Source of the DNA: Bacteroidota bacterium
GTDB lineage: Bacteria > Bacteroidota > Bacteroidia > UKL13-3
Reading direction: 5' to 3'
NCBI GenBank assembly: GCA_027482225.1
Contig: JAIXWD010000016.1
Coordinates: 330,050 to 394,049 of the forward strand
DNA length: 64,000 nucleotides
Below the pieces are notes generated by a model that was not told the origin of the DNA, made no database searches, and saw only the letters and a program-made list of their open reading frames with translations. This document shows positions 27,482 to 35,900 of the stretch, one piece after another; positions within the stretch are counted from its first letter, which is position 1; the number at the start of each line of letters is the position of its first letter. A program made the position numbers and the translations under genes.

Positions 27482-27581
27482 CAATTATACTAAAATAATT
27501 GGTAAAATTGCAAGCCTATTTTTTTGATTGATTACACAAAGTTGATTTGGCCTTTGTAAAGCCTAATTTTTAGAGGTAAAT

Positions 27582-27628
27582 TGTCGATTGGTGTGGTTTT
27601 GATTAGCAGCAAAACTTACCAATCGACA
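27582..27628. repeat. long two-step hairpin upstream of the DUF2130 gene
   Basis: Outer arms TGTCGATTGGT (27582-27592) and ACCAATCGACA (27618-27628) are perfect 11-mers. Inside them, GTTTTG (27596-27601) pairs with CAAAAC (27610-27615) around an 8-base loop. There is no T run, so this is not a standard terminator. It lies between divergent genes and could be a regulatory site, a transcript leader structure or a mobile-element remnant. Confidence 0.7.
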
Positions 27629-27699
27629 TTCTAACAAGTTAAAACTCCACAACAAATACAAGTGGATACTGATTTAATTATATTTGATTTTGAAAAGTG

Positions 27700-28974
27700 A
27701 TGAACAATATGCAAAATAACCAAATTAGCTGCCCTAACTGTGGCAGTCCCATAGATGTTGAAGATATTTTAGCCCATAAATTAGAAGATGAGTTAAAGGT
27801 GAAATTTAATGCCCAACTAGCTGCCGAAAAGAAAAAATACGAATCGGAGTTGGATAGCTTAAATAAAGCCAAAGAAGAATTTGAGACCAAGAAGAAAAAA
27901 GAAAATGAATTATTTCAGGATCGTTTGGATAAAACGTTGAAAGAAGAGCGTAAACTGTTAGAAGTGAAGTTAAAGGCAAAGGTGAATGAAGAATCTTTGG
28001 AGCAATTGCAGGCTTTGCAAGAAGAGTTAAAGGAGAAGTCGGAGCAAGTTAAAGAACTTAACCGAAGCAAAGCAGAAATTGAAAAACTAAAACGCGAGAA
28101 GGATGAAATGCGCGAATTGGTAGAAGCAGAATCGCAGAAGAAACTGAACGAACTTTTATTTACTGAAAAAGATAAAATACGCAAAGCAGAAGAAGAGCGA
28201 AGTGAGTTACGTTTTAAAGAATTACAAAAACAGTTAGAAGACCAAAAGAAACTAACTGAAGAAATGAAACGTAAGCAAGAACAAGGCAGCATGCAACTTC
28301 AGGGAGAGGTGCAAGAATTGGCCATAGAAGAATGGCTTATTTCTCATTTTCCTTTAGATACGATTGAAGAAATTAAAAAGGGTGCACGTGGTGGTGATTG
28401 TATTCAAGTGGTGAACACACGTACGTTACAAAACTGTGGTAAAATTTATTACGAGAGTAAACGTACCAAAGATTTTCAGTCGGGGTGGATTGAAAAGTTT
28501 AAAGCAGATATACGCGAAAAAGGAGCAGATGTTGGAGTATTGGTAACCGATGCCATGCCTCCAGATATGGAGCGCATGGGATTGCGTGATGGTATATGGA
28601 TTTGTACGTTTGATGAATTTAAAGGCTTGTGTTCGGTATTGCGCGAATCGATTGTGCAACTGAGTAACGCATTAAGTTCGCAAGAAAACAAAGGCGATAA
28701 AATGCACTTGTTGTATGATTATTTAACAAGTACCACTTTCCGTATGCAGGTAGAGGCTATTGTAGAAGGTTTCTCGCAAATGAAAGTAGCTTTAGATAGT
28801 GAAAAACGGGCCATGCAACGCATTTGGAAAGAACGCGAAAAACAAATTGAAAAAGTATTAACCAACACCATTGATATGTATGGCTCAATAAAAGGAATTG
28901 CAGGTAGCGCCATACAACCAGTAAAAGCATTAGAGTTGCCAGAGGGCGAAGATTTGTTAGATGAGGAAGAATAG
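27700..28974 (+). CDS. DUF2130 protein: zinc ribbon, coiled coil, RmuC-like nuclease fold
   Basis: The 424-residue protein starts with a half zinc ribbon (CPNCG near residue 11), continues as a long charged coiled coil (about 30-195) and then the DUF2130 domain (about 200-370). That domain has the restriction-endonuclease-like pattern GD.IQ...........G.IYYESKRTK, in which Asp, Glu and Lys fit a PD-(D/E)xK active site, followed by ADVGVLVTDAMPPDM. Relatives are of unknown function and are sometimes grouped with RmuC. A GTG three bases earlier is an alternative start. It is divergent from the S24 repressor and flanked on both sides by inverted repeats. Confidence 0.82.
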   Translation: MNNMQNNQISCPNCGSPIDVEDILAHKLEDELKVKFNAQLAAEKKKYESELDSLNKAKEEFETKKKKENELFQDRLDKTLKEERKLLEVKLKAKVNEESLEQLQALQEELKEKSEQVKELNRSKAEIEKLKREKDEMRELVEAESQKKLNELLFTEKDKIRKAEEERSELRFKELQKQLEDQKKLTEEMKRKQEQGSMQLQGEVQELAIEEWLISHFPLDTIEEIKKGARGGDCIQVVNTRTLQNCGKIYYESKRTKDFQSGWIEKFKADIREKGADVGVLVTDAMPPDMERMGLRDGIWICTFDEFKGLCSVLRESIVQLSNALSSQENKGDKMHLLYDYLTSTTFRMQVEAIVEGFSQMKVALDSEKRAMQRIWKEREKQIEKVLTNTIDMYGSIKGIAGSAIQPVKALELPEGEDLLDEEE

Positions 28975-28987
28975 CAAAAGTTCAGTG

Positions 28988-29066
28988 CGCATAAAGCGTC
29001 AGGCCTTTTGATGAACAGGAGTTTGGTTTTTATTAAACATACTCAACCTTGCTGACGCCAAATGCG
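28988..29066. repeat. imperfect inverted repeat after the DUF2130 gene
   Basis: CGCAT-AAA-GCGTCAG (28988-29002) is mirrored by CTGACGC-CAA-ATGCG (29052-29066): 12 of 15 positions pair, with a 3-base mismatch block. The spacer is 49 bases. It is GC-richer than the surrounding DNA and has no T run. It could be a REP/MITE-like remnant or a transcript-end structure. Confidence 0.5.
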
Positions 29067-29185
29067 TTAGATGGATGTGTGAAGAATATTTATCAACTAT
29101 TGCCCTAAAAACGCTTGTTTATTTGGCACATTATTACACCTTTGCCACTTTGTAAAATTGGCCGTTGGCCATAAATTAAACAACT

Positions 29186-29668
29186 ATGCAAGTAAGCGCA
29201 CACAAAGTAGTATCTATTCATTACACATTAACGGATAATGCAGGTACGGTATTAGACAGCAGCAGCGGACGTGAGCCGTTGATGTACATTCAAGGTTTAG
29301 GTCACTTAATTCAGGGTATGGAAGAAGGAATTGAAGGCCGTACAACTGGTGAAAAATTAAATTTAAAAATTGCTCCCGAAAAAGGATATGGTGTGCGTAA
29401 TGATGAGTTCGTACAACAAGTGCCTAAGGCTGCTTTTGGCGATCAAGAAATACAACCAGGAATGCAGTTTGAAGCAGGAACAGAAGAGCAACGTTACATT
29501 GTAACTGTTACTGCTATTGAAGGTGATATGATAACAGTAGATGGCAATCACCCATTAGCAGGTGTAGAGCTAAACTTTGATGTAGAAATTATTTCAGTTC
29601 GCGAAGCAACAGGCGATGAGTTAGCGCATGGTCATGTTCACGGACCAGATGGCAATCACCATCATTAA
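29186..29668 (+). CDS. slyD: SlyD-like FKBP peptidyl-prolyl isomerase
   Basis: The 160-residue cytosolic folding helper has the FKBP/SlyD pattern: an N-terminal strand V..HYTLTD..G.VLDSS, LGHLIQGMEEGIEG, the YG.R....Q.VP segment, then an IF (insert-in-flap) chaperone domain at about 75-125. It ends HGHVHGPDGNHHH, a metal-binding histidine tail. It isomerises Xaa-Pro bonds and may buffer nickel. It is a single gene with a terminator. Confidence 0.92.
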   Translation: MQVSAHKVVSIHYTLTDNAGTVLDSSSGREPLMYIQGLGHLIQGMEEGIEGRTTGEKLNLKIAPEKGYGVRNDEFVQQVPKAAFGDQEIQPGMQFEAGTEEQRYIVTVTAIEGDMITVDGNHPLAGVELNFDVEIISVREATGDELAHGHVHGPDGNHHH

Positions 29669-29688
29669 ATACATATTTCTTTAAAGTG

Positions 29689-29726
29689 AAAGTCCGTTAC
29701 CAATAACTTGGTACGGACTTTTTTTA
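29689..29726 (+). terminator. terminator after slyD
   Basis: AAGTCCGT(T)ACCAA and TTGGTACGGACTT pair around a small loop, followed by seven or more T residues. Confidence 0.85.
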
Positions 29727-29756
29727 TAATACTAAATTATTAATTTAAGAAAATTG

Positions 29757-29813
29757 GATTGTAAATGATAATTAATTACAATCATACTTTTTGGTCTGTA
29801 AGAATGGTATGAT
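29757..29813. promoter_or_regulatory. two adjoining inverted repeats upstream of acs
   Basis: GATTGTAA (29757-29764) pairs with TTACAATC (29776-29783). Adjoining it, ATCATAC (29781-29787) pairs with GTATGAT (29807-29813). The two share three bases, so only one can form at a time. They lie about 90-140 bases before the acs ATG and could be operator sites. The function is unproven. Confidence 0.4.
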
Positions 29814-29900
29814 TAAGGTTAATTAAGTTGTTTAAATAGTGTAATCTTGTATCAATTAATATTAAAAATATAATTGTGGAATTTTTCAATATCTTAATCC

Positions 29901-31826
29901 ATGACATATCCCTATCAAGTTAAAACACTCCAACATTATCATGAAGCATTTAAGCAAAGTGAAGAAAATCCTGAAGCTTTTTGGGCTAGTGTAGCCGAGC
30001 ATTTTATTTGGCATAAAAAATGGGATAAGGTTTTGGATTGGAATTTTACAGAGCCAAAAGTGGAATGGTTCATAGGAGGGCGATTAAACATTACCGAAAA
30101 TTGTATTGATAGGCATTTAGCAACCCGTGGCGAAGAACCCGCCTTAATATGGGAGCCTAATAATCCTATTGAGAAAACGCGAGTTGTTACATATAATAGT
30201 TTGCATAAACGTGTTTGTCAGGTTGCACAAATGTTAACTAATCTTGGTGTAAAAAAAGGCGACAGAGTTTGTATATACATGGGTATGGTTCCTGAACTTA
30301 CTTATGCTGTTTTAGGTTGTGCACGTATTGGTGCTGTTCATAGTGTAATATTTGGTGGGTTTTCGGCACAAAGCATTGCCGATAGATTAGAAGATGCTAA
30401 AGCTGAATATATTATTACATGCGATGGTGCATATCGAGGGAATAAAGAAATACCGCTTAAAAGTGTGATTGATGATGCTTTGTTAGGAAACAAATTAGTG
30501 AAAAAAGTAATTGTTTATACACGAACGCGCACTCCCATTTCTATGATTAAAGACCGAGATTTTTGGTGGGAAGATGAAATGGAACATGCCGAAAAACAAT
30601 TAGAAAAAAATGGCGTGGTTTCATTCCCTGCCGTATCAATGGATGCAGAAGATCCTTTGTTTATTTTATATACATCTGGTTCTACCGGTAAACCTAAAGG
30701 GGTGGTTCATACGGTAGCGGGTTATATGGTTTGGTCTACATATACCTTTGTAAATGTATTCCAGTATCAAACAGGACAAATACATTTTTGTACAGCAGAT
30801 ATTGGTTGGATTACAGGACATAGTTATATTGTATATGGGCCGTTAGGTGCAGGTGGAACATCGTTGATGTTTGAAGGAATTCCTACATGGCCTGATGCTG
30901 GGCGTTTTTGGGAAATTGTAGATAAGTACAAAGTAGATATTTTATATACTGCACCTACTGCAATACGAAGTTTAATGGGTTTTGGTTTAGATTATGTAAA
31001 AGGTAAAGATTTAAGTTCATTAAAAGTTTTAGGATCAGTTGGCGAACCTATTAATGAAGAGGCTTGGCAATGGTATTTTAAAAACATTGGTAAAGAACGT
31101 TGCCCAATTGTAGATACTTGGTGGCAAACCGAAACCGGGGGTATAATGATTTCTAATTTAGCTGGTGTTACTCCTCAAAAACCAGCACACGCAACGTTGC
31201 CATTGCCTGGTGTTCATCCAATTTTGGTTGATGAAAATGGAAAAGAAATTTCTGGAAATGCAGTAAGTGGAAACTTGTGTATTAAGCATCCTTGGCCAGG
31301 TATTATTCGTACCACTTATGGCGACCATGAACGTTGTCGTAAAAACTATTTTGCCACATACCCAAATTTGTATTTTACGGGCGATGGATGCATGCGTGAT
31401 GAGGATGGTTACTACCGCATAACAGGTAGGGTAGATGATGTATTAAATGTTAGTGGTCATCGAATTGGAACAGCTGAAGTAGAGAATGCCATTAATATGC
31501 ATAGTGGTGTAATAGAAAGTGCTGTGGTTGGTTACACGCACGATATTAAAGGTCAAGGTATTTATGCATATGTGATTTACGAAGGCTCCCATCACGAAGA
31601 AAATCTAACTCGACAAGATATTTTACAAACCGTATCAAGTATTATTGGCTCAATTGCTAAACCCGATAAAATACAGTTTGTTACCGGTTTGCCTAAAACG
31701 CGCAGTGGTAAAATTATGCGCAGAATTTTGCGCAAAATTGCCGAAGGAGAAATAGGTAATATTGGCGATACTTCCACATTATTAGACCCCAATGTAGTGG
31801 AAGAAATTATTAAAGGTGTGATTTGA
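29901..31826 (+). CDS. acs: acetyl-CoA synthetase (acetate-CoA ligase)
   Basis: The 641-residue adenylate-forming enzyme turns acetate, ATP and CoA into acetyl-CoA. Visible motifs are the A3 loop YTSGSTGKPKGV (about residue 253), DIGWITGHSY, the DTWWQTETGG motif, YFTGDG with the adenosine-binding Asp, and the C-terminal PKTRSGKIMRR with the lysine that is acetylated in regulated Acs. Length is close to the usual 650. It is a single gene with inverted repeats in its upstream spacer. Confidence 0.97.
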   Translation: MTYPYQVKTLQHYHEAFKQSEENPEAFWASVAEHFIWHKKWDKVLDWNFTEPKVEWFIGGRLNITENCIDRHLATRGEEPALIWEPNNPIEKTRVVTYNSLHKRVCQVAQMLTNLGVKKGDRVCIYMGMVPELTYAVLGCARIGAVHSVIFGGFSAQSIADRLEDAKAEYIITCDGAYRGNKEIPLKSVIDDALLGNKLVKKVIVYTRTRTPISMIKDRDFWWEDEMEHAEKQLEKNGVVSFPAVSMDAEDPLFILYTSGSTGKPKGVVHTVAGYMVWSTYTFVNVFQYQTGQIHFCTADIGWITGHSYIVYGPLGAGGTSLMFEGIPTWPDAGRFWEIVDKYKVDILYTAPTAIRSLMGFGLDYVKGKDLSSLKVLGSVGEPINEEAWQWYFKNIGKERCPIVDTWWQTETGGIMISNLAGVTPQKPAHATLPLPGVHPILVDENGKEISGNAVSGNLCIKHPWPGIIRTTYGDHERCRKNYFATYPNLYFTGDGCMRDEDGYYRITGRVDDVLNVSGHRIGTAEVENAINMHSGVIESAVVGYTHDIKGQGIYAYVIYEGSHHEENLTRQDILQTVSSIIGSIAKPDKIQFVTGLPKTRSGKIMRRILRKIAEGEIGNIGDTSTLLDPNVVEEIIKGVI

Positions 31827-31975
31827 TATTTGATCCAATTTATATGTTAAGGTGCAATCACTTGTGGTTACATTTCTTTATTCATTAACTTTATTGATAA
31901 GTCAGTTGAGCTATGATTGTATTATAAGTATTATTCAAAAACTTGTCTTAACTTCCGATTTTATTACGGTTAGTT

Positions 31976-33130
31976 ATGGCAAATAAAAATACACTACACA
32001 GAAGAAGTTTTATAGCAAGGATGTCGGCTGCATTAGCTGCTACATGGACAATGCCAGTATTAGGAGCAACCAATTTTTTAAAAAATAATATTAAAAATGA
32101 AATGGAAAATTCCAATCCTATTAAAAATATCAAAGCCATGGGTTTTCAATGGGAAACAGCTGATCCTTTTCTTTTTTGTGTTCATCATGAAGATGCTTTT
32201 CCAAAAGGAAACGACCAAATGGGGCCCTCATCAGAATATATAAAAGGCCGACATTTGGGTGATGATTTCATAATCAAAGACGGGTTTCGCATGTATCACG
32301 GCAAAGTAATTCCCGGTTTCCCAGGACATCCACATCGTGGTTTCGAAACAATTACCGTGGTGCGTAAGGGTGTTGTTGATCATGCTGATTCTTTAGGTGC
32401 AGCAGGTCGTTATGGCAATGGCGATGTGCAATGGATGACAGCTGGCAAAGGTGTTCAACATTCTGAAATGTTTCCTTTGATTAAGAAGGAGGATGTAAAT
32501 ACAATGGAGTTGTTTCAAATTTGGTTGAATTTGCCTGCACGTAATAAAATGGTTGAACCACATTTTAAAATGCTGTGGAGTGAGGATATTCCTAAACTTA
32601 ATCATCAAGACCATAATAAAAAAACAACAATTGTAGAAGTGATTGCAGGTTCATTAGGTAAATTAAAAGCCCCAACACCTCCACCAAATTCCTGGGCTGC
32701 TGATTCCTCAAATGAAGTAGCCGTTTTGAATATAAAAATGCAAGCAGGTGCAACATGGATTTTGCCTAAAGCGTCAGCAGGAATTAATCGGATGTTGTAC
32801 TTTTATCAAGGAAGTGAAATTGAACTTTCGGGTAATAAATTAGCTAAATACCATTCCGCTGAATTGGCCTCTGATTTTGATATTACCATTAGCTGCGGAA
32901 GTGAAGAATGTGGAATTTTAATTTTACAAGGGAAACCCATTAATGAACAGGTGATGCAATATGGTCCGTTTGTAATGAACAACAAGGAAGAAATTCATCA
33001 GGCATTTGATGATTACCAAAAAACACAATTTGGTGGCTGGCCATGGCAACGTTACGACCAAGTGCATGACCGCAACCTTGGGCGCTTTGCCAAACATGCC
33101 AATGGTAAATTGGAGAAGCCTAAAAGATAA
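31976..33130 (+). CDS. pirin-family protein with twin-arginine signal
   Basis: The 384-residue protein starts with HRRSFIARMSAALAATWTMPVLGAT, a twin-arginine-like export signal (Arg-Arg at 10-11). The bicupin follows: the pirin metal ligands appear in GFPGHPHRGFETITVV (two His) and in VQWMTAGKGVQHSEM (His and Glu), the first cupin ending near residue 230. A C-terminal pirin domain (about 250-350) includes LILQGKPI. Most pirins are cytoplasmic; a Tat signal implies a folded, metal-loaded pirin in the periplasm. Pirins may have quercetinase-like dioxygenase activity, but the substrate here is unknown. Confidence 0.85.
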   Translation: MANKNTLHRRSFIARMSAALAATWTMPVLGATNFLKNNIKNEMENSNPIKNIKAMGFQWETADPFLFCVHHEDAFPKGNDQMGPSSEYIKGRHLGDDFIIKDGFRMYHGKVIPGFPGHPHRGFETITVVRKGVVDHADSLGAAGRYGNGDVQWMTAGKGVQHSEMFPLIKKEDVNTMELFQIWLNLPARNKMVEPHFKMLWSEDIPKLNHQDHNKKTTIVEVIAGSLGKLKAPTPPPNSWAADSSNEVAVLNIKMQAGATWILPKASAGINRMLYFYQGSEIELSGNKLAKYHSAELASDFDITISCGSEECGILILQGKPINEQVMQYGPFVMNNKEEIHQAFDDYQKTQFGGWPWQRYDQVHDRNLGRFAKHANGKLEKPKR

Positions 33131-33189
33131 ATAAGTGTTGGTTTATAAATTAACTATTGGTGCTATTTAATTGATACATTGCTAAGCTG

Positions 33190-34149
33190 ATGAATTGGTT
33201 CAAATCCTTATTATTATCTGCTGTTGGAGTGGTTTTTTTTTGGCTAGCCTTGCGCAATTTGCCATTGCATGAGCTTGGAAAGCAGCTTAAGCATGCTAAT
33301 TATTGGCTAATTATTCCTGTTTTTTTAGTCACTTTACTCGTTTATTATATACGCATTAAAAGGTGGCAATTGCTCTATAAAAGTATACATTTTAATGTTC
33401 CTTATAGAGCTGCGTGGATTTCACTTTGTGCTGGTTATTTAATTAGTTATGTTGTGCCTAGAGGTGGAGAAATAACAAGGTGTTTGTTGGTTAAGCGTTA
33501 TAAGGATGTTCCATTCAATCAGTCGTTGGCAACAGTAATCATAGAACGTGTTACCGATTCAGTTTGTCTTTTTTTACTTTTATTAGGGATTTTGATTTTT
33601 AATGTGCAAGAAACCTCCTCTTTTTTTCATGCTAATATTATTTTGCCTTTAACAGATAGGTTTAACATGAATAGTTTGTTGCTTATAGCTTTATTCGGTT
33701 TTATGATATTAGGAGGGGTTTATTTTTACATTAATAAAAAATCTAAAGATGATGCATGGGTCACTAGTTTTTTAAACGCATTAAAACGCTTGTTGTTACT
33801 TAATCAAAAAGGTTATTATTTATTGTGCACTTTGATTATTTGGATAGGCTATTTTTTAATGACATACTTCTGGATTTTTGCTTTTGAAGAAAGTAGCGTA
33901 CTTTCTTTTTCTCAAGTTTTTGTAGTAATGATAATCGGAAGTATAGGTAAGTCGGTTCCTATTCAAGGTGGTGGAATGGGTGCTTATCATTATTTAGTAG
34001 CACAAGCATTCTTTATGTTTGGCGTAGGTTTGGTTACTGGAAATGCACTTGCAATTATCATTCATGGTGCGCAAACAATCTACACGCTTATTACTGGTTC
34101 AACTGCCTACTTAATGGTTATTTATGACGAAAAAGACCGTAAATTGTAG
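33190..34149 (+). CDS. flippase-like (LPG synthase TM-domain/UPF0104) membrane protein
   Basis: The 319-residue protein has about eight hydrophobic helices and the family segments YIRIKRWQLLYK, LCAGYLISYVVPRGGEITR and VIIERVTDSVCL, typical of the membrane domain of lysylphosphatidylglycerol synthase and its stand-alone relatives. Those relatives include glycosyl or lipid flippase-like proteins. No aminoacyltransferase domain is fused, so it probably moves or handles a lipid. The substrate is unknown. The next gene overlaps or follows closely. Confidence 0.82.
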   Translation: MNWFKSLLLSAVGVVFFWLALRNLPLHELGKQLKHANYWLIIPVFLVTLLVYYIRIKRWQLLYKSIHFNVPYRAAWISLCAGYLISYVVPRGGEITRCLLVKRYKDVPFNQSLATVIIERVTDSVCLFLLLLGILIFNVQETSSFFHANIILPLTDRFNMNSLLLIALFGFMILGGVYFYINKKSKDDAWVTSFLNALKRLLLLNQKGYYLLCTLIIWIGYFLMTYFWIFAFEESSVLSFSQVFVVMIIGSIGKSVPIQGGGMGAYHYLVAQAFFMFGVGLVTGNALAIIIHGAQTIYTLITGSTAYLMVIYDEKDRKL

Positions 34150-34156
34150 CCTTAAT

Positions 34157-35389
34157 ATGCAGAATATAAACAAATTAGTTGTAATCATTGCCCTTTTATT
34201 GGGAAATACCATCAGTGCCCAAGTTACCAAAGTTGGGAGCGATACCCTTTATGATATAGCTTGTTGGAATGTGGAGTGGTTTGGTGATGCAGCAGAAGGA
34301 CCATCAAACGAGGTGATTCAATACAATAATGTCAAATTGGTTATTACCAACACCGAAGTTGATGTTTGGGGCTTATGTGAAGTATCAAACCCAACTACAT
34401 TTTATAATTTATTAAACGAGTTGCCTACTTATCAGGGTGTATTATCAACCTATAACCAAACGCAAAAAACCGCCTTGCTTTTTAATAAAGATTTGTTTGA
34501 GTTAATGAGCAATAGTTTAATAATCGATCCAAGTAATCCAGATTATTATAATGCGTTTGCATCTGGCCGATATCCATTTGAAGTTGTATTACGTACTAAA
34601 ATTTATCCTTTTGATTCTGTTTATTTTTATGTAGTTCATTTGAAGGCTAACAGTGGCAGTGCAGATCAATCGTCATATAACCAAAGGGCCAATGCATCCT
34701 TATATTTGCAGCAATTTTTAAATACACAACGTGCCAATAAAAAAGTAATTGTATTGGGTGATTTTAATGATGATGTTGATCAATCTGTTGTAAGAATAAA
34801 TGGTTCTTACTTATTGTCACCTTTTCAAAATTTCAATAATGATTCAACCCGATTCTTTTTTCCAAGTAAACAGTTGAGTTTGGCTGGAGAAACTACTTAT
34901 CCAAACTACAAGCCAATTAATATGATTGATCATATTTTAACTTCAAGGTCCTTGTCAGATTCGTTTTATGTGAATCAATCTGCTGTTGTATTAAAACAAT
35001 TATCGGCTCAAATTAGTGGCTATTTATCTAATACATCCGATCATTATCCTGTTCTAGCGAGGTTTAATTTAAAACGTTATCCAAAGGCTACACCAATAGA
35101 TACATCTAAAAGCGATACTATTCCTAATACAGGAGTTCACATATTTGATCAGGTTGGGTTTAATGTTTATCCAAATCCTACACAAGGTATATTTACCATT
35201 GATGCAGATGTAAACATTCAAAACATATCTTTATACAACCTATTAGGTGAGGAGGTTTATACTAATCAACACATAAAAAATGCCCGAGTATTTACCTTAC
35301 CCGAGCATGTTAAAAGTGGTATGTATATGTTGTTAATACAAACACCTTATACTAATTTATACAAAAAACTTTATGTTTTGCGATATTAG
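34157..35389 (+). CDS. secreted endonuclease/exonuclease/phosphatase-family enzyme with T9SS tail
   Basis: The 410-residue protein has a signal peptide (about 1-21), a DNase I-like EEP domain (about 30-310) and a T9SS type A sorting domain (about 338-410, with VYPNPTQGIF). EEP landmarks are CWNVEWFG, D.WGLCEV (catalytic Glu), VVHLKAN, VIVLGDFNDD and the final SDHYPV His. It is expected to cut DNA, RNA or a phosphoester outside the cell. The ATG at 34157 gives a clean signal peptide, whereas the frame extends upstream to 34124. It ends base-to-base against the convergent rhodanese gene. Confidence 0.87.
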   Translation: MQNINKLVVIIALLLGNTISAQVTKVGSDTLYDIACWNVEWFGDAAEGPSNEVIQYNNVKLVITNTEVDVWGLCEVSNPTTFYNLLNELPTYQGVLSTYNQTQKTALLFNKDLFELMSNSLIIDPSNPDYYNAFASGRYPFEVVLRTKIYPFDSVYFYVVHLKANSGSADQSSYNQRANASLYLQQFLNTQRANKKVIVLGDFNDDVDQSVVRINGSYLLSPFQNFNNDSTRFFFPSKQLSLAGETTYPNYKPINMIDHILTSRSLSDSFYVNQSAVVLKQLSAQISGYLSNTSDHYPVLARFNLKRYPKATPIDTSKSDTIPNTGVHIFDQVGFNVYPNPTQGIFTIDADVNIQNISLYNLLGEEVYTNQHIKNARVFTLPEHVKSGMYMLLIQTPYTNLYKKLYVLRY

Positions 35390-35836
35390 TTATTTAGGCA
35401 TTTCAATTGGCATATTGGCATTGCGCCACGCACCCATACCACCATCTAAATCGTATACTTTTTTAAAGCCTAAAGTTTGCATTTTTTCTGAACACTCCGC
35501 ACTACGCCCCCCGCTTCCGCAGTATACATAATATGCAGTATTGCGGTCTAGTTTGTTAAGTTCTGCATCAAAACTATCACTAAATATATCCATTAATAAT
35601 GCATCTTTAATAAACCCTTTTTTGTATTCACCTGGAGTGCGTACATCTAAAATTATACCCGGTTGTGTTTTTATTTTTTCGCTAAATTCAGTGGTATTAA
35701 CAACTTTGAATACGCTTCCAGTGTCGGTTATATTCTCCGCTGAATTTATATTTTCGGTATTTGTTTGCTTATCTTGGTTGTTACTACAAGCAATTGTAAG
35801 AAATGCGCCAAACGCAATGGTGTATATTACTTTCAT
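35390..35836 (-). CDS. rhodanese-domain lipoprotein
   Basis: The 148-residue protein has a lipoprotein signal with TIAC (Cys at 17) and, after a Ser/Thr/Asn-rich linker, one rhodanese domain. The pattern DVRTPGEYKKGFIKDAL and the loop YVYCGSGGRSAE with active-site Cys are clear, ending in DGGMGAWRNANMPIE. It should carry sulfane sulfur on the catalytic cysteine in the periplasm. No thioredoxin or sulfur oxidation genes lie nearby. Its stop codon directly abuts that of the nuclease gene. Confidence 0.9.
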   Translation of the reverse strand: MKVIYTIAFGAFLTIACSNNQDKQTNTENINSAENITDTGSVFKVVNTTEFSEKIKTQPGIILDVRTPGEYKKGFIKDALLMDIFSDSFDAELNKLDRNTAYYVYCGSGGRSAECSEKMQTLGFKKVYDLDGGMGAWRNANMPIEMPK

Positions 35837-35900
35837 AATGATTTTTTATTATCCAAAGATATATCTTAATTTTTGATGCAAATAATTAATTTGCGGCATC

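Noticed and set aside
27915-28292. 125-codon Ser/Phe-rich frame opposite the DUF2130 coiled coil
   Set aside because: It is the antisense of Lys/Glu-rich codons; low-complexity shadow.
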